From JBDREF01 sp043820045 (GTDB lineage Bacteria > Planctomycetota > Phycisphaerae > Sedimentisphaerales > Anaerobacaceae): 7,728 bases of DNA. The notes beneath the pieces were generated by a model. The model searched no databases. It was not told where the DNA came from and saw nothing but the letters and a program-made list of their open reading frames with translations. The position numbers were made by a program, and so were the translations under genes. The stretch is taken from positions 1-7,728 of the forward strand of contig JBDREF010000382.1 of the NCBI GenBank assembly GCA_043820045.1, read 5' to 3'. Of the stretch, positions 1-6,443 are shown piece after piece. Each line of letters begins with the position of its first letter. The stretch's first letter is position 1.

Positions 1-1719
1 AATTCTTATGTTTCGGGTTTTGCCGTGTTTGATGGCGTTAGTAATGGCCTCCTGGGCGATCCGATACAGATTGCTTGCCACTGAAACACTGTGGACCGAG
101 ACGTTGTCTTCGCACAGGAAAGTACAGGAAATACTGAATAGCTGCTGGGTATCCTCCGCTAATTCCTGCAACGCGAACGCCAAACCGCTCCTGTCCAGAT
201 CGACCGGACGAAGTCCCTTGACAAGAGAATGGGTCTGCTCGGCTGCATGATGGATACGCCTGTTTATTTTCTGAGCATAGGCCGCTTCCTCGGCCAATGA
301 TTTGTCGGACAGCTTCTGCCCGAGCACCTCGACCATAAATGCAATCCCGGTGAGCTGCTGGCCGATGCTGTCGTGCAACTCCCGCCCCGTTCGCTGTTGC
401 TCCCGCTCGACGATGCCAAGAAGTTCTTTCTCCAAGCGAGTACGTCTCGTGAATTCCTCCAGCAATTGGGCATTGACTTTTGTCAGCTCCGTTGTGCGGG
501 CCTGGACGAGTTCTTCCAGACGCTCGCGATGCTTCATTAAATCATCTTCCATTTGCTTGCGTTCCGTGACGTCGTATATCGCACCCTGCACCAGGTTCGG
601 CTTTTCCGAAGAATCGCATACATTTTGAATCAACTCGTGGACCCAGCGTATTTGCCCGTCCTTGCGCACAATACGGTACTCACGTCTCGCAGCATATCCC
701 GGCGTCTTCCGCACTTTTTCAGCCGTGTCGAAAATCGTCGGCAGATCATCCGGGTGGACGACCTGGTCCCATCGGGGACTGCCTGCGACAAAGTCGCTTT
801 CCTTGTAACCGGTGATTCTCTCGACAGCGCCGTGGAAAAAGACAGGCACAAAGTCCAGATGGCCCTGATAGACAATCCCTTGGAAATTCTGTACGAAAGA
901 ACGATACCGCTGTTCACTTTGCCGCAGCGCTTCCTCCATACGTTTGCGCTCGGTGATGTCACGGAATATCTCCAGCTTCGAGACGCTCCCATCCGGATTG
1001 CGTATCGGGGTGTCGATCAGGTCGTAGGTCTTATCGTTCACCGGGCAGTGCCATTCCCACTGGACAGTGGCTCCTTTGAAAACTTCCTGACTTTTGCACC
1101 ACGGGCATTTGTCCCTGCGATCATAGAAGTATTCGTAACATTTTCTTCTATTGGGCGATCCGAATTCTTTCGTTAGTGCGGGATTTACGTATTCGATGTC
1201 ATACTGTTCGCTGGCGATACATACGCCATCCTCCATGGAATCCAGGATGTTGGTCAATTTGTCCTTTTCAAACTGCAGCGCCTTCTCGACTTTCTTGCGG
1301 TCCGTGATGTCCAGACAATATTCGATCATCTGCACGACATTTCCATCGCTGTCAAGAATCGGGAAACCGTGAACTTCAACATTTCTGTTGTTCCCGTCTT
1401 TGTCGCTGTGGATATGCTGCACAGTAACCGGTTTCTTTGTCTTCTTCACCATCTCCAACGGACACGGATGGGCCTCCATCCCGCATGGTTTGTCCGTTCT
1501 ATGGGTAAGAGCATGGCACGTGGCCGTGCCTGTGATACGCCCCAGTCTGGCGGCCGAGTTGGCCATTTTGATCGTATAATCTCTCGCATCTATGACATAA
1601 AAAGGATGCGTCAGGGACTCCAAAACAGTCTCCAGAAACCCGGTCTGCTCCGAGATTCCGTGTATTTCGGGCCTGTTCAAATCGGTGGCTTTTTCAGGTT
1701 TGCGTCGTTCTCTTTTCAT
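1..1719 (-). CDS. Multi-PAS sensor histidine kinase (HPK7/NarX-DegS type), C-terminus cut by window edge
   Basis: The frame is open for 573 codons from ATG at 1719 to the left edge, with no stop reached. In order I read three PAS domains: about residues 24-142 (ends DITDRKK), 150-260 (ends DITERKR) and 268-389 (HPDD...RKDGQIRWVHE, ends DVTERKQ). A coiled coil follows at about 390-440, then a HisKA_3 dimerisation domain with the motif GRELHDSIGQQLTG, in which His449 is the expected phospho-acceptor. The start of the HATPase domain follows, with the N box NLYRIAQEAITNAIKHGK (Asn561). The G boxes lie off the window. There is no membrane segment or signal peptide, so the protein should be cytoplasmic. 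Kinases of this family phosphorylate NarL/FixJ-type response regulators, and the partner is probably beyond the left edge. PAS1 and PAS2 each carry a Cys cluster (C68/C79/C86 and C194/C205/C208). A GGAAGGGG ribosome site about 11 nt upstream supports the start. The signal is unknown. Confidence 0.94.
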   Translation of the reverse strand, partial: MKRERRKPEKATDLNRPEIHGISEQTGFLETVLESLTHPFYVIDARDYTIKMANSAARLGRITGTATCHALTHRTDKPCGMEAHPCPLEMVKKTKKPVTVQHIHSDKDGNNRNVEVHGFPILDSDGNVVQMIEYCLDITDRKKVEKALQFEKDKLTNILDSMEDGVCIASEQYDIEYVNPALTKEFGSPNRRKCYEYFYDRRDKCPWCKSQEVFKGATVQWEWHCPVNDKTYDLIDTPIRNPDGSVSKLEIFRDITERKRMEEALRQSEQRYRSFVQNFQGIVYQGHLDFVPVFFHGAVERITGYKESDFVAGSPRWDQVVHPDDLPTIFDTAEKVRKTPGYAARREYRIVRKDGQIRWVHELIQNVCDSSEKPNLVQGAIYDVTERKQMEDDLMKHRERLEELVQARTTELTKVNAQLLEEFTRRTRLEKELLGIVEREQQRTGRELHDSIGQQLTGIAFMVEVLGQKLSDKSLAEEAAYAQKINRRIHHAAEQTHSLVKGLRPVDLDRSGLAFALQELAEDTQQLFSISCTFLCEDNVSVHSVSVASNLYRIAQEAITNAIKHGKTRNIRI

Positions 1720-1737
1720 GATACGAACTACCCCTTC

Positions 1738-1795
1738 CCAATAGTCTGCCGAAGCATATGAGATGCAGTTGCAGCACTATTCGCCCAGCTATTGG
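1738..1795 (-). promoter_or_regulatory. Inverted repeat in kinase leader, next to its ribosome binding site
   Basis: In the kinase transcript CCAAUAG (1795-1789) can pair perfectly with CUAUUGG (1744-1738), which directly abuts the GGAAGGGG ribosome site. Nested or alternative pairing is possible between AGU(G)CUGC and GCAGACU within the same stretch. The fold could limit access to the ribosome site. This is inference from complementarity only. Confidence 0.4.
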
Positions 1796-1832
1796 CTGCC
1801 TGTTCTGCCACGTCACCCGTTGGCATCACTCG

Positions 1833-1861
1833 ATTATCTTATACGCAGCCGTCATTGTCAA
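1833..1861 (-). promoter_or_regulatory. Sigma70-type promoter of the PAS kinase
   Basis: On the minus strand TTGACA (1861-1856) is followed after 17 nt by GATAAT (1838-1833), which is 11 of 12 consensus bases at optimal spacing. Transcription should start near 1826, leaving a leader of about 107 nt before the kinase ATG at 1719. Confidence 0.75.
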
Positions 1862-1909
1862 GTTAAAGCGCTCGTTCGATGGTGAATTCAGAACCGGAAC
1901 GCACCACAT

Positions 1910-1930
1910 GGCAGCTATGCGAGAGCTGCC
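1910..1930. repeat. Perfect 7-bp inverted repeat upstream of the kinase promoter
   Basis: GGCAGCT (1910-1916) and AGCTGCC (1924-1930) are separated by the 7 nt ATGCGAG. TATGCGA occurs in the repeat (1916-1922) and again just after it (1933-1939). No U-run follows on either strand, so it is not a terminator. It lies about 50 bp upstream of the kinase -35 box and could be an operator for a dimeric regulator. Confidence 0.4.
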
Positions 1931-2071
1931 CTTATGCGAAGGCGGTCGAATATCATTGCGCTGCACTCTCACATTCGAGAAACGTTCCCGTCGCTCTGTT
2001 GCACCCTTAACCGCCCTGCCGGTATTTTGGGGCGCAGCCTGATTCTAAGCTCGCATTTATTGGACGTTTTG

Positions 2072-2138
2072 CGCCTGATGAGACACAAGGCTGCACCAGG
2101 CGGACGCCGTAGTAGAGACTGCACGGAAACGTGCGAGT
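2072..2138 (+). other. Pair of hairpins upstream of the adhesin promoter, one with a GAAA tetraloop
   Basis: CGCCTG (2072-2077) pairs with CAGGCG (2097-2102). Further on, ACUGCACG (2118-2125) pairs with CGUGC-g-AGU (2130-2138), giving an 8-bp stem with one bulged G, closed by a GNRA (GAAA) tetraloop. GNRA loops on long stems are typical of structured RNA. The element ends about 45 bp before the adhesin -35 box, so it is not in the transcript from that promoter and would need its own. No known RNA family recognised. Confidence 0.3.
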
Positions 2139-2182
2139 AACACTGCGAAGACCCCGAACGCCAAGCAAGTCTGAGATTATTC

Positions 2183-2212
2183 TTGACAAATGGAGTGCGA
2201 ATAAGATATAAT
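2183..2212 (+). promoter_or_regulatory. Perfect-consensus sigma70 promoter of the adhesin
   Basis: TTGACA (2183-2188) and TATAAT (2207-2212) are exact consensus hexamers separated by 18 nt. Transcription should start near 2219. This places the promoter about 320 bp upstream of the adhesin start and implies a long 5' leader. So strong a promoter usually implies control at a later step, which fits the structured leader. Confidence 0.85.
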
Positions 2213-2218
2213 AACACA

Positions 2219-2517
2219 TAATGCATTTGGAGTGGTGCATAACAACAACATAGTGCAATCGCACTTTGGGGTCGAGGGGGATAGCGAGAACATGACTTGG
2301 AAGAGGGATTCCATCGAACGTAAGAAGCGCGGTTTCTGCTGTGTGAAAAAGCTAAATGGCGCAAATGATCATCGGTAGTAGACACGGCGTTTACAGCATC
2401 TCTGCAACCGGCAGCCAGCCGGCCCAATGATAGTAAACAGAATAGTAGGCCCGACATTGTAGTCGGGAGGAATATAGAGTGTCAGGAGGAATCTCACGAG
2501 AACATTGTCGTTTTTTT
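2219..2517 (+). promoter_or_regulatory. Long structured 5' leader of the adhesin mRNA, candidate cis-regulatory RNA
   Basis: Visible pairings in order are: ATGCAT/GTGCAT (2221-2226 with 2235-2240, one wobble); AGTGC/GCACT around AATC (2252-2256 with 2261-2265); TGCTGTGT/ACACGGCG (2337-2344 with 2382-2389, eight pairs including two G-U) enclosing 37 nt; CGGTT/AACCG (2330-2334 with 2406-2410) enclosing that hairpin; CCGGC/GCCGG (2408-2412 with 2418-2422), enclosed by GTTTAC/GTAAAC (2389-2394 with 2433-2438); and CCCGAC/GTCGGG (2450-2455 with 2462-2467). The CGGTT/AACCG closing stem and the CCGGC/GCCGG hairpin share bases 2408-2410, so they exclude each other, as in a switch. I cannot match it to a known riboswitch class. 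Short stretches recall the c-di-GMP-I core but lack its essential hairpin. Confidence 0.5.
2452..2517 (+). terminator. Candidate leader terminator (attenuator) before the adhesin
   Basis: CGACATTGT (2452-2460) can pair with ACATTGTCG (2502-2510) in eight of nine positions, with one central U-U mismatch. Seven T follow immediately (2511-2517), directly ahead of the ribosome site. Its 5' arm overlaps the local hairpin CCCGAC/GTCGGG (2450-2467), so forming one disrupts the other, as in terminator/antiterminator pairs. The enclosed loop of 41 nt is long for an intrinsic terminator, which lowers confidence. Confidence 0.42.
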
Positions 2518-2524
2518 AAAGGGG
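2518..2524 (+). promoter_or_regulatory. Ribosome binding site deciding the adhesin start
   Basis: AAAGGGG precedes a double ATG (2529 and 2532) in frame. Its spacing is 4 nt to the first ATG and 7 nt to the second, so the second may be the main start; the difference is one Met. An ATG at 2525 is out of frame. Confidence 0.6.
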
Positions 2525-2528
2525 ATGG

Positions 2529-5500
2529 ATGATGAGAAGTGTAAGAAGAAAAATCAAATGGCGGTATCTCAGGAAGGGCCTAATATACTTCCTCACGTGG
2601 TGTCTTCTGTTGAACACGTCACTGCCAACCGCGCTGGCCGATGTAGTGCCCGGCATGATTGAAGGCGAGAACGTCGTGCACGGAACCGCAGGCTTTAACA
2701 CTGCCGGCGATATTACTACAATAACGACGGGTGGCGCCAGTACAATCATCGAATACAGCCGCTTCAACATCGATAGTCTAAAGACCGTCGATTTCGCTCA
2801 GCCCGACGCCAGTTCCGCCGTGCTGAACAGGATAGTTGAAGCCAATCCTTCGCTGATTAACGGCGCCCTGACCAGTAACGGCCGCGTTTTCATCGTTAAT
2901 CCCGCAGGAATCGTCTTCGGCGAGGGCTCAACAGTGAATGTCGCACAGTTGGTCGCTTCAAGTCTTGGCATATCCAACGACAATTTTATAGCGGGCAATT
3001 ATGAGTTCATTGCTGGCGATGGCATCGGTGAAGTTGTTAACAACGGAACCATAACGGCCGCCGAAGGTGCGGCGCTCATCGGCAGAAAGGTTCGCAACGC
3101 CGGAACCATAACGGCAGGTCCAGGCGGATTTGTCGTGATGGCCGCCGGTGATAGAGTGCTTCTGGGCGAGCCTGGAAGCAACATAATTGTCGAGATGGAC
3201 TCGGTCACACCGTCCGATCCGGAAAACCCGGATGGCCTCGGTGAGGTAGTCAATGACAGTACCGGCAAAATCACGGCCCGGGGCGGCACGATTGTCCTTG
3301 CGGCCGGCGACATGTTTTCCACAGCACTGAGGGTCGAAAGCGGAGTCGGTCGAGTTGTGCAAAGTGGCAATATCAATGCCAATGGTATTGCCGACGGCGG
3401 CAATATTACCCTGACAGCAGCCGATGAGGTTCGACTTACATCGGGTAGCTTGACAACGGCAAATGCCGCAACCGGTAGCGATGCCGGTCTGGTTGTAGTC
3501 CATTCCAAGGACCGAACTGCCGTCGAGGCGAATGCGCAAATTCAAGCGATCGGTGGCCATGTACCGCATGACCTTTCTGGTGATTTCGATGACGTCGTGG
3601 AGACTACCGTGGAGATCAGCGGCGACTATGTGAACTTTGCCGGCACTGTCAATGCCTCCGCAACAGGCGGCAAGAGAGGTAAGGTGGTCATTGACGCCCT
3701 CGATATGACCGTCGCCAAAGGCTCAAAGCCGGCTTCTCCTCCCGACAACACCGTCTATGAAACATGGATTGAAGCCCAGTCGAATGTGTCAACCGATGTT
3801 GAGCTGGTTGCGCATTCAAAAACCGCGGGCAACATCACCGTAGCACGTATGAACGATGGTGAAATCACTGGTGGAAGCGGTGATATTGTGCTTAGGACGA
3901 AATATAATACCGGTGGGATTACATTCTTAACAGATGGCAGCCCTACACCGACTGCAATCCGTACAACCGGCGGCGGAAATATATATATGCTGGCAGGTGA
4001 AGGTGGAATTACAGCCGGTAATATCATCACAGACCTGCCGTCGAGCGACAAAGTCACTGAACCCGGCAAAATAAGACTCCTGACAACTAATAACGGCGAT
4101 ATCTCAACAGGACGACTGTCTGTCACTGGTGGCAGTTACGATGAAATCTCCGTGATTGCCTCCGGTGACTTGACGATTAACGGTGCCGTCCAGACGAGCA
4201 CAAATCAGGTTCCGTCTGATACCACGGAAGTTGGCCAGGCCAGAACATGTTTGGTGTCGGAGCATGGCAATGTAGTAATCAATGGCGCCGTCACAGTCGA
4301 AGCTCACGGAAAGAATACCACGACGGCGGATATTCATATAGATGCGGGTCAGAATATCACAATGAATCTCGGTGGAGGCCAGATCAAGGCAACGGCAAAG
4401 ACCTCACAGAGCGGGCCCGCAAACGCAACAGTGTTAATCCATGCCGGCAAGGATATTGAAGGTCCCGGAGTCGTTTCAATTAATAACGGCCTCGGTTCCG
4501 GCACCATTTATGTTGAGGCGAAGGCCGGTGGAGGAGCGGGTTCAACCACGCTGTCAGCGGATGGTCAGTCCAATGTGGACCTGGACACAACTGTTGGCAG
4601 TGCCCATGTAGAGATAGAGGTTGATAATGACCGCGCCGGCGAATGTCCTGACTGCCCTACCCCGCCGGGGTTGATCCCACCACTTGACCCGTGGGGGTTC
4701 AAGATGCACATGGGTAACACATGGAGCGATGACGTTCTCTCTGATAGTTCGCTTAAAGTTTTCGCCCATACGGAACCCCTGCATGGGACTTTGATAATAG
4801 ACTACGAAACAGGCGAATATCAATACACGCCGGATGCAGGCTATGTCGGACAAGACAGCTTTACGTATCAGGCGATCCATAAAGTCAGCGGAACAAAGAC
4901 TGATTGGGCGACGGTGACAATCACAGTGACTAATGAGCTGCCAGTCGCCAACCCTGGTTCGGCAGGCGCGCATATGAGCAACAGCATCACGAATCAGCCC
5001 CTGGACTACTCTGATGTCGCTGACGAATTAGGCATCACCGATCAAGACCTGACAATAACCATCGTAACAGAGCCGTTGCACGGGACAGTCACGGTGCAAT
5101 GGGATGAAGCAACTGAAACATGGACATATACCTACGTGCCCGATGAAGATGAATCAGGTTATTTCGTCGGCACTGACAGCTTCGAGTATACGGTCACCGA
5201 CGCACAGGGCGTTGTTGGAGCGTCGGGCACAGCACAGATTTTAGTCACTATAAACAATACTCCGCCCGTCGCGGTTGAGGACACAGTGGCAGCCACCCAG
5301 GGCGAGACTATAATAATCGACGTTCTGGCCAACGACTTTGACCTCGACAATCCGGATAGTCAAGACGTACTGACAGTGGTACAGGACAGCATTACTGTCC
5401 AGTACGGTACTTTGGTGCTGAATGAAGACGGCACTTTCACATATACTCCTGACCCGTCCTATACTGGGCCAGACGTTTTCACATATGCGGTGACGGACGG

Positions 5501-6095
5501 CGAGAGTGGAGCAGAACTCATATGGGTGACCGTGACAATCATGGTAACGGGTCAACAGACTGCTCCGCTGTATATGCCGGCGGCCCCGGGTCTTGAGCCG
5601 GTAGCAATAGAAGTATCGGGCTGCCCGGCCCTGGTCAAGTGGGCGGCAGCGGAACTCGGCACGGATGAGCGAATGATTCAGGTTTGGATGGCAAGTGCTC
5701 TTGCTTCTGCCAGAGACATACAGCCGTGTAATACGTGTGCGGATCTCAAGGCAGCAGCCACGATTCTGCAGGACGAAGGCGGGACCCGCCTGGCCGCCCT
5801 GGCAGATGTAATCAACGAGTTCGCTTCGAGCGATGCACCGCCGACTGAAGAACAGATGGCATCGATCGCCGACGCAATGGCGAACGACATCGAAGGTAAT
5901 ATTCAGTATGCTGCAGCCAGAGACTACCTGGATGCTCTTGCAGCATATGTGGGCATCTTGAACATGGAAATTGGCTTTTCCACGGCTGATTCGATGCAAC
6001 TTGCCACCGATAATTACGTAGCGCCATTGGCTGAGGGCGAGAATGTCGGCGTCGCTGCCTATGTTGCGGCGAGACTGACTGCCCTTGGAGGATAA
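2529..6095 (+). CDS. Large secreted adhesin: TPS/filamentous-haemagglutinin domain plus cadherin-like repeats
   Basis: The protein has 1188 residues. A basic n-region and hydrophobic stretch (LIYFLTWCLLL) end in ALA|DV, giving signal-peptide cleavage after about residue 37. Residues 38-275 are a TPS (filamentous-haemagglutinin N-terminal) domain with the hallmark NGRVFIVNPAGIVFGEGSTVNV region, followed by NNGTI/NAGTI coils typical of a right-handed beta-helix. Repetitive beta-rich sequence continues to about 700. A Cys- and Pro-rich hinge (C706, C709) leads to three cadherin/Ig-like repeats at about 723-802, 803-909 and 910-1008, with HGTL, YTPDxxYxGxDxFTY and DVLANDFDLD motifs that suggest Ca2+ binding. 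Residues 1028-1188 are an Ala-rich helical domain with C1032, C1067 and C1070 that I do not recognise. TPS proteins normally leave through an Omp85-type TpsB porin, but none is in the window. The likely role is surface attachment. The gene is monocistronic by layout, with tandem stops (TAA TAA) and strong terminators after it. Confidence 0.93.
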   Translation: MMRSVRRKIKWRYLRKGLIYFLTWCLLLNTSLPTALADVVPGMIEGENVVHGTAGFNTAGDITTITTGGASTIIEYSRFNIDSLKTVDFAQPDASSAVLNRIVEANPSLINGALTSNGRVFIVNPAGIVFGEGSTVNVAQLVASSLGISNDNFIAGNYEFIAGDGIGEVVNNGTITAAEGAALIGRKVRNAGTITAGPGGFVVMAAGDRVLLGEPGSNIIVEMDSVTPSDPENPDGLGEVVNDSTGKITARGGTIVLAAGDMFSTALRVESGVGRVVQSGNINANGIADGGNITLTAADEVRLTSGSLTTANAATGSDAGLVVVHSKDRTAVEANAQIQAIGGHVPHDLSGDFDDVVETTVEISGDYVNFAGTVNASATGGKRGKVVIDALDMTVAKGSKPASPPDNTVYETWIEAQSNVSTDVELVAHSKTAGNITVARMNDGEITGGSGDIVLRTKYNTGGITFLTDGSPTPTAIRTTGGGNIYMLAGEGGITAGNIITDLPSSDKVTEPGKIRLLTTNNGDISTGRLSVTGGSYDEISVIASGDLTINGAVQTSTNQVPSDTTEVGQARTCLVSEHGNVVINGAVTVEAHGKNTTTADIHIDAGQNITMNLGGGQIKATAKTSQSGPANATVLIHAGKDIEGPGVVSINNGLGSGTIYVEAKAGGGAGSTTLSADGQSNVDLDTTVGSAHVEIEVDNDRAGECPDCPTPPGLIPPLDPWGFKMHMGNTWSDDVLSDSSLKVFAHTEPLHGTLIIDYETGEYQYTPDAGYVGQDSFTYQAIHKVSGTKTDWATVTITVTNELPVANPGSAGAHMSNSITNQPLDYSDVADELGITDQDLTITIVTEPLHGTVTVQWDEATETWTYTYVPDEDESGYFVGTDSFEYTVTDAQGVVGASGTAQILVTINNTPPVAVEDTVAATQGETIIIDVLANDFDLDNPDSQDVLTVVQDSITVQYGTLVLNEDGTFTYTPDPSYTGPDVFTYAVTDGESGAELIWVTVTIMVTGQQTAPLYMPAAPGLEPVAIEVSGCPALVKWAAAELGTDERMIQVWMASALASARDIQPCNTCADLKAAATILQDEGGTRLAALADVINEFASSDAPPTEEQMASIADAMANDIEGNIQYAAARDYLDALAAYVGILNMEIGFSTADSMQLATDNYVAPLAEGENVGVAAYVAARLTALGG

Positions 6096-6102
6096 TAAGT
6101 AG

Positions 6103-6128
6103 CCCCGGCGGCGCCGGGGTTGTCTTTC
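6103..6128 (+). terminator. First terminator hairpin after the adhesin
   Basis: CCCCGGC (6103-6109) pairs perfectly with GCCGGGG (6113-6119) around a GGC loop, followed by the T-rich TTGTCTTTC. It begins 8 nt after the stop codon. The U-tract is interrupted, which may explain the second hairpin behind it. Confidence 0.75.
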
Positions 6129-6138
6129 AAATTTGAGA

Positions 6139-6190
6139 TTGCCGCCGGGGACAAACGTTCTATCCCCATCCCCGGCGGCAACTCCTTTTT
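6139..6190 (+). terminator. Second terminator hairpin, 12-bp perfect stem
   Basis: TTGCCGCCGGGG (6139-6150) pairs perfectly with CCCCGGCGGCAA (6170-6181) around a 19-nt loop, then CTCC and five T (6186-6190). Its 3' arm repeats CCCCGGCGGC from the first hairpin (6103-6112), so the middle arm could pair with either copy. I read it as a backup terminator for the adhesin transcript. Confidence 0.75.
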
Positions 6191-6289
6191 GCACACTTTT
6201 TCGGAATTCGCTTCCCGCCCACCTTGGATTCGCGAATGTTTGTCGAACACGAAAGTGATGATCCGATAGTCTCTACAGGCATAATTCGC

Positions 6290-6318
6290 TTGATATCCGA
6301 GAACTCTTTTCTGATAAT
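6290..6318 (+). promoter_or_regulatory. Orphan sigma70-like promoter of a candidate small RNA
   Basis: TTGATA (6290-6295) is followed after exactly 17 nt by GATAAT (6313-6318), one mismatch in each hexamer. The predicted start is G6325. No protein gene follows on this strand, but a foldable segment ending in a terminator does. Confidence 0.55.
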
Positions 6319-6330
6319 GCAACTGTTGCA
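6318..6330. repeat. Palindrome TGCAAC-T-GTTGCA over the orphan promoter start
   Basis: This perfect 6+6 palindrome begins at the last base of the -10 box and covers the predicted start site, the usual place for a repressor operator. TGCAAC recurs at 6371-6376, where it pairs with the right half of the palindrome in the predicted RNA. Confidence 0.45.
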
Positions 6331-6430
6331 GGTGCAAATGAGTCAGCGATCAAATCGATTGAGGGCACAATGCAACAGGGAGACAGGGTGATGAGGAGTC
6401 GATATGAACTACCTGCGTCTCCTTTTTTTT
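6325..6430 (+). ncRNA. Candidate small RNA of about 106 nt
   Basis: From the predicted start, GUUGCA (6325-6330) pairs with UGCAAC (6371-6376). Inside it GUGC (6332-6335) pairs with GCAC (6365-6368), and UCAA (6350-6353) with UUGA (6359-6362), building one long 5' stem-loop. A purine-rich single-stranded linker follows (6377-6393, with two AGGG motifs), then a terminator hairpin with eight U. Promoter, folded 5' domain, open linker and intrinsic terminator together are the usual anatomy of a trans-acting sRNA, with the G-rich linker as a possible seed for C/U-rich targets. An alternative is a 16-codon frame from ATG 6391, but it runs through the terminator. The function is unknown. Confidence 0.45.
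6394..6430 (+). terminator. Intrinsic terminator with T8 tract, not belonging to a protein gene
   Basis: AGGAG (6394-6398) pairs with CTCCT (6419-6423). After a T-T mismatch the stem continues with CG (6400-6401) and CG (6416-6417). An uninterrupted run of eight T covers 6423-6430. It lies more than 200 bp beyond the adhesin terminators, so it most likely ends a separate transcript. Confidence 0.6.
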
Positions 6431-6443
6431 CATCCAAGTGAAG

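Larger units (their letters stand above)
1720..2528. other. Divergent intergenic region without a convincing gene
   Basis: This 0.8-kb gap separates the kinase and adhesin starts. I see no protein gene in it: the open frames of 62-162 codons lack family features, run over each other on both strands and cross the promoters. It contains the two divergent promoters, a 7-bp inverted repeat, a hairpin cluster at 2072-2138 and the long adhesin leader, each listed separately. Confidence 0.7.

Noticed and set aside
553..1176. 207-codon plus-strand frame over the kinase.
   Set aside because: The opposite strand encodes well-conserved PAS domains across the same bases.
1758..2042. 94-codon plus-strand frame.
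   Set aside because: It covers the kinase promoter on the opposite strand, has no ribosome site and no recognisable motif.
2075..2130. Hammerhead-like CTGATGA followed by GGAAAC.
   Set aside because: The GAAA is the tetraloop of a stable hairpin, and stems II and III of a hammerhead cannot be drawn around the two motifs.
2221..2253. 10-codon leader peptide (MHLEWCITTT) at the start of the adhesin transcript.
   Set aside because: It starts only about 2 nt after the predicted transcription start, leaving no room for a ribosome site, and it lacks runs of a regulatory amino acid beyond three Thr.
2330..2438. Resemblance of the adhesin leader to a c-di-GMP-I (GEMM) riboswitch (GCTAAA, GCGCAAA, CGGTAG in order).
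   Set aside because: The hairpin that must separate the first two motifs is missing, and the conserved GCAAAC and GACGCAAAGCC strings are not matched. I keep it as a structured leader of unknown class.
1969..2457. 162-codon minus-strand frame.
   Set aside because: Composition is Arg/Ser/Cys rich with no family features, and it lies antisense over the adhesin promoter and leader.
5241..6194. 317-codon frame antisense to the adhesin.
   Set aside because: The plus-strand frame has a clear signal peptide, TPS motifs and cadherin-like repeats; the antisense frame is a shadow without domain features.
6391..6441. 16-codon frame with a plausible AGGGAG ribosome site.
   Set aside because: It reads through the T8 terminator, so the transcript would normally end before its stop codon; kept only as an alternative in the small RNA entry.
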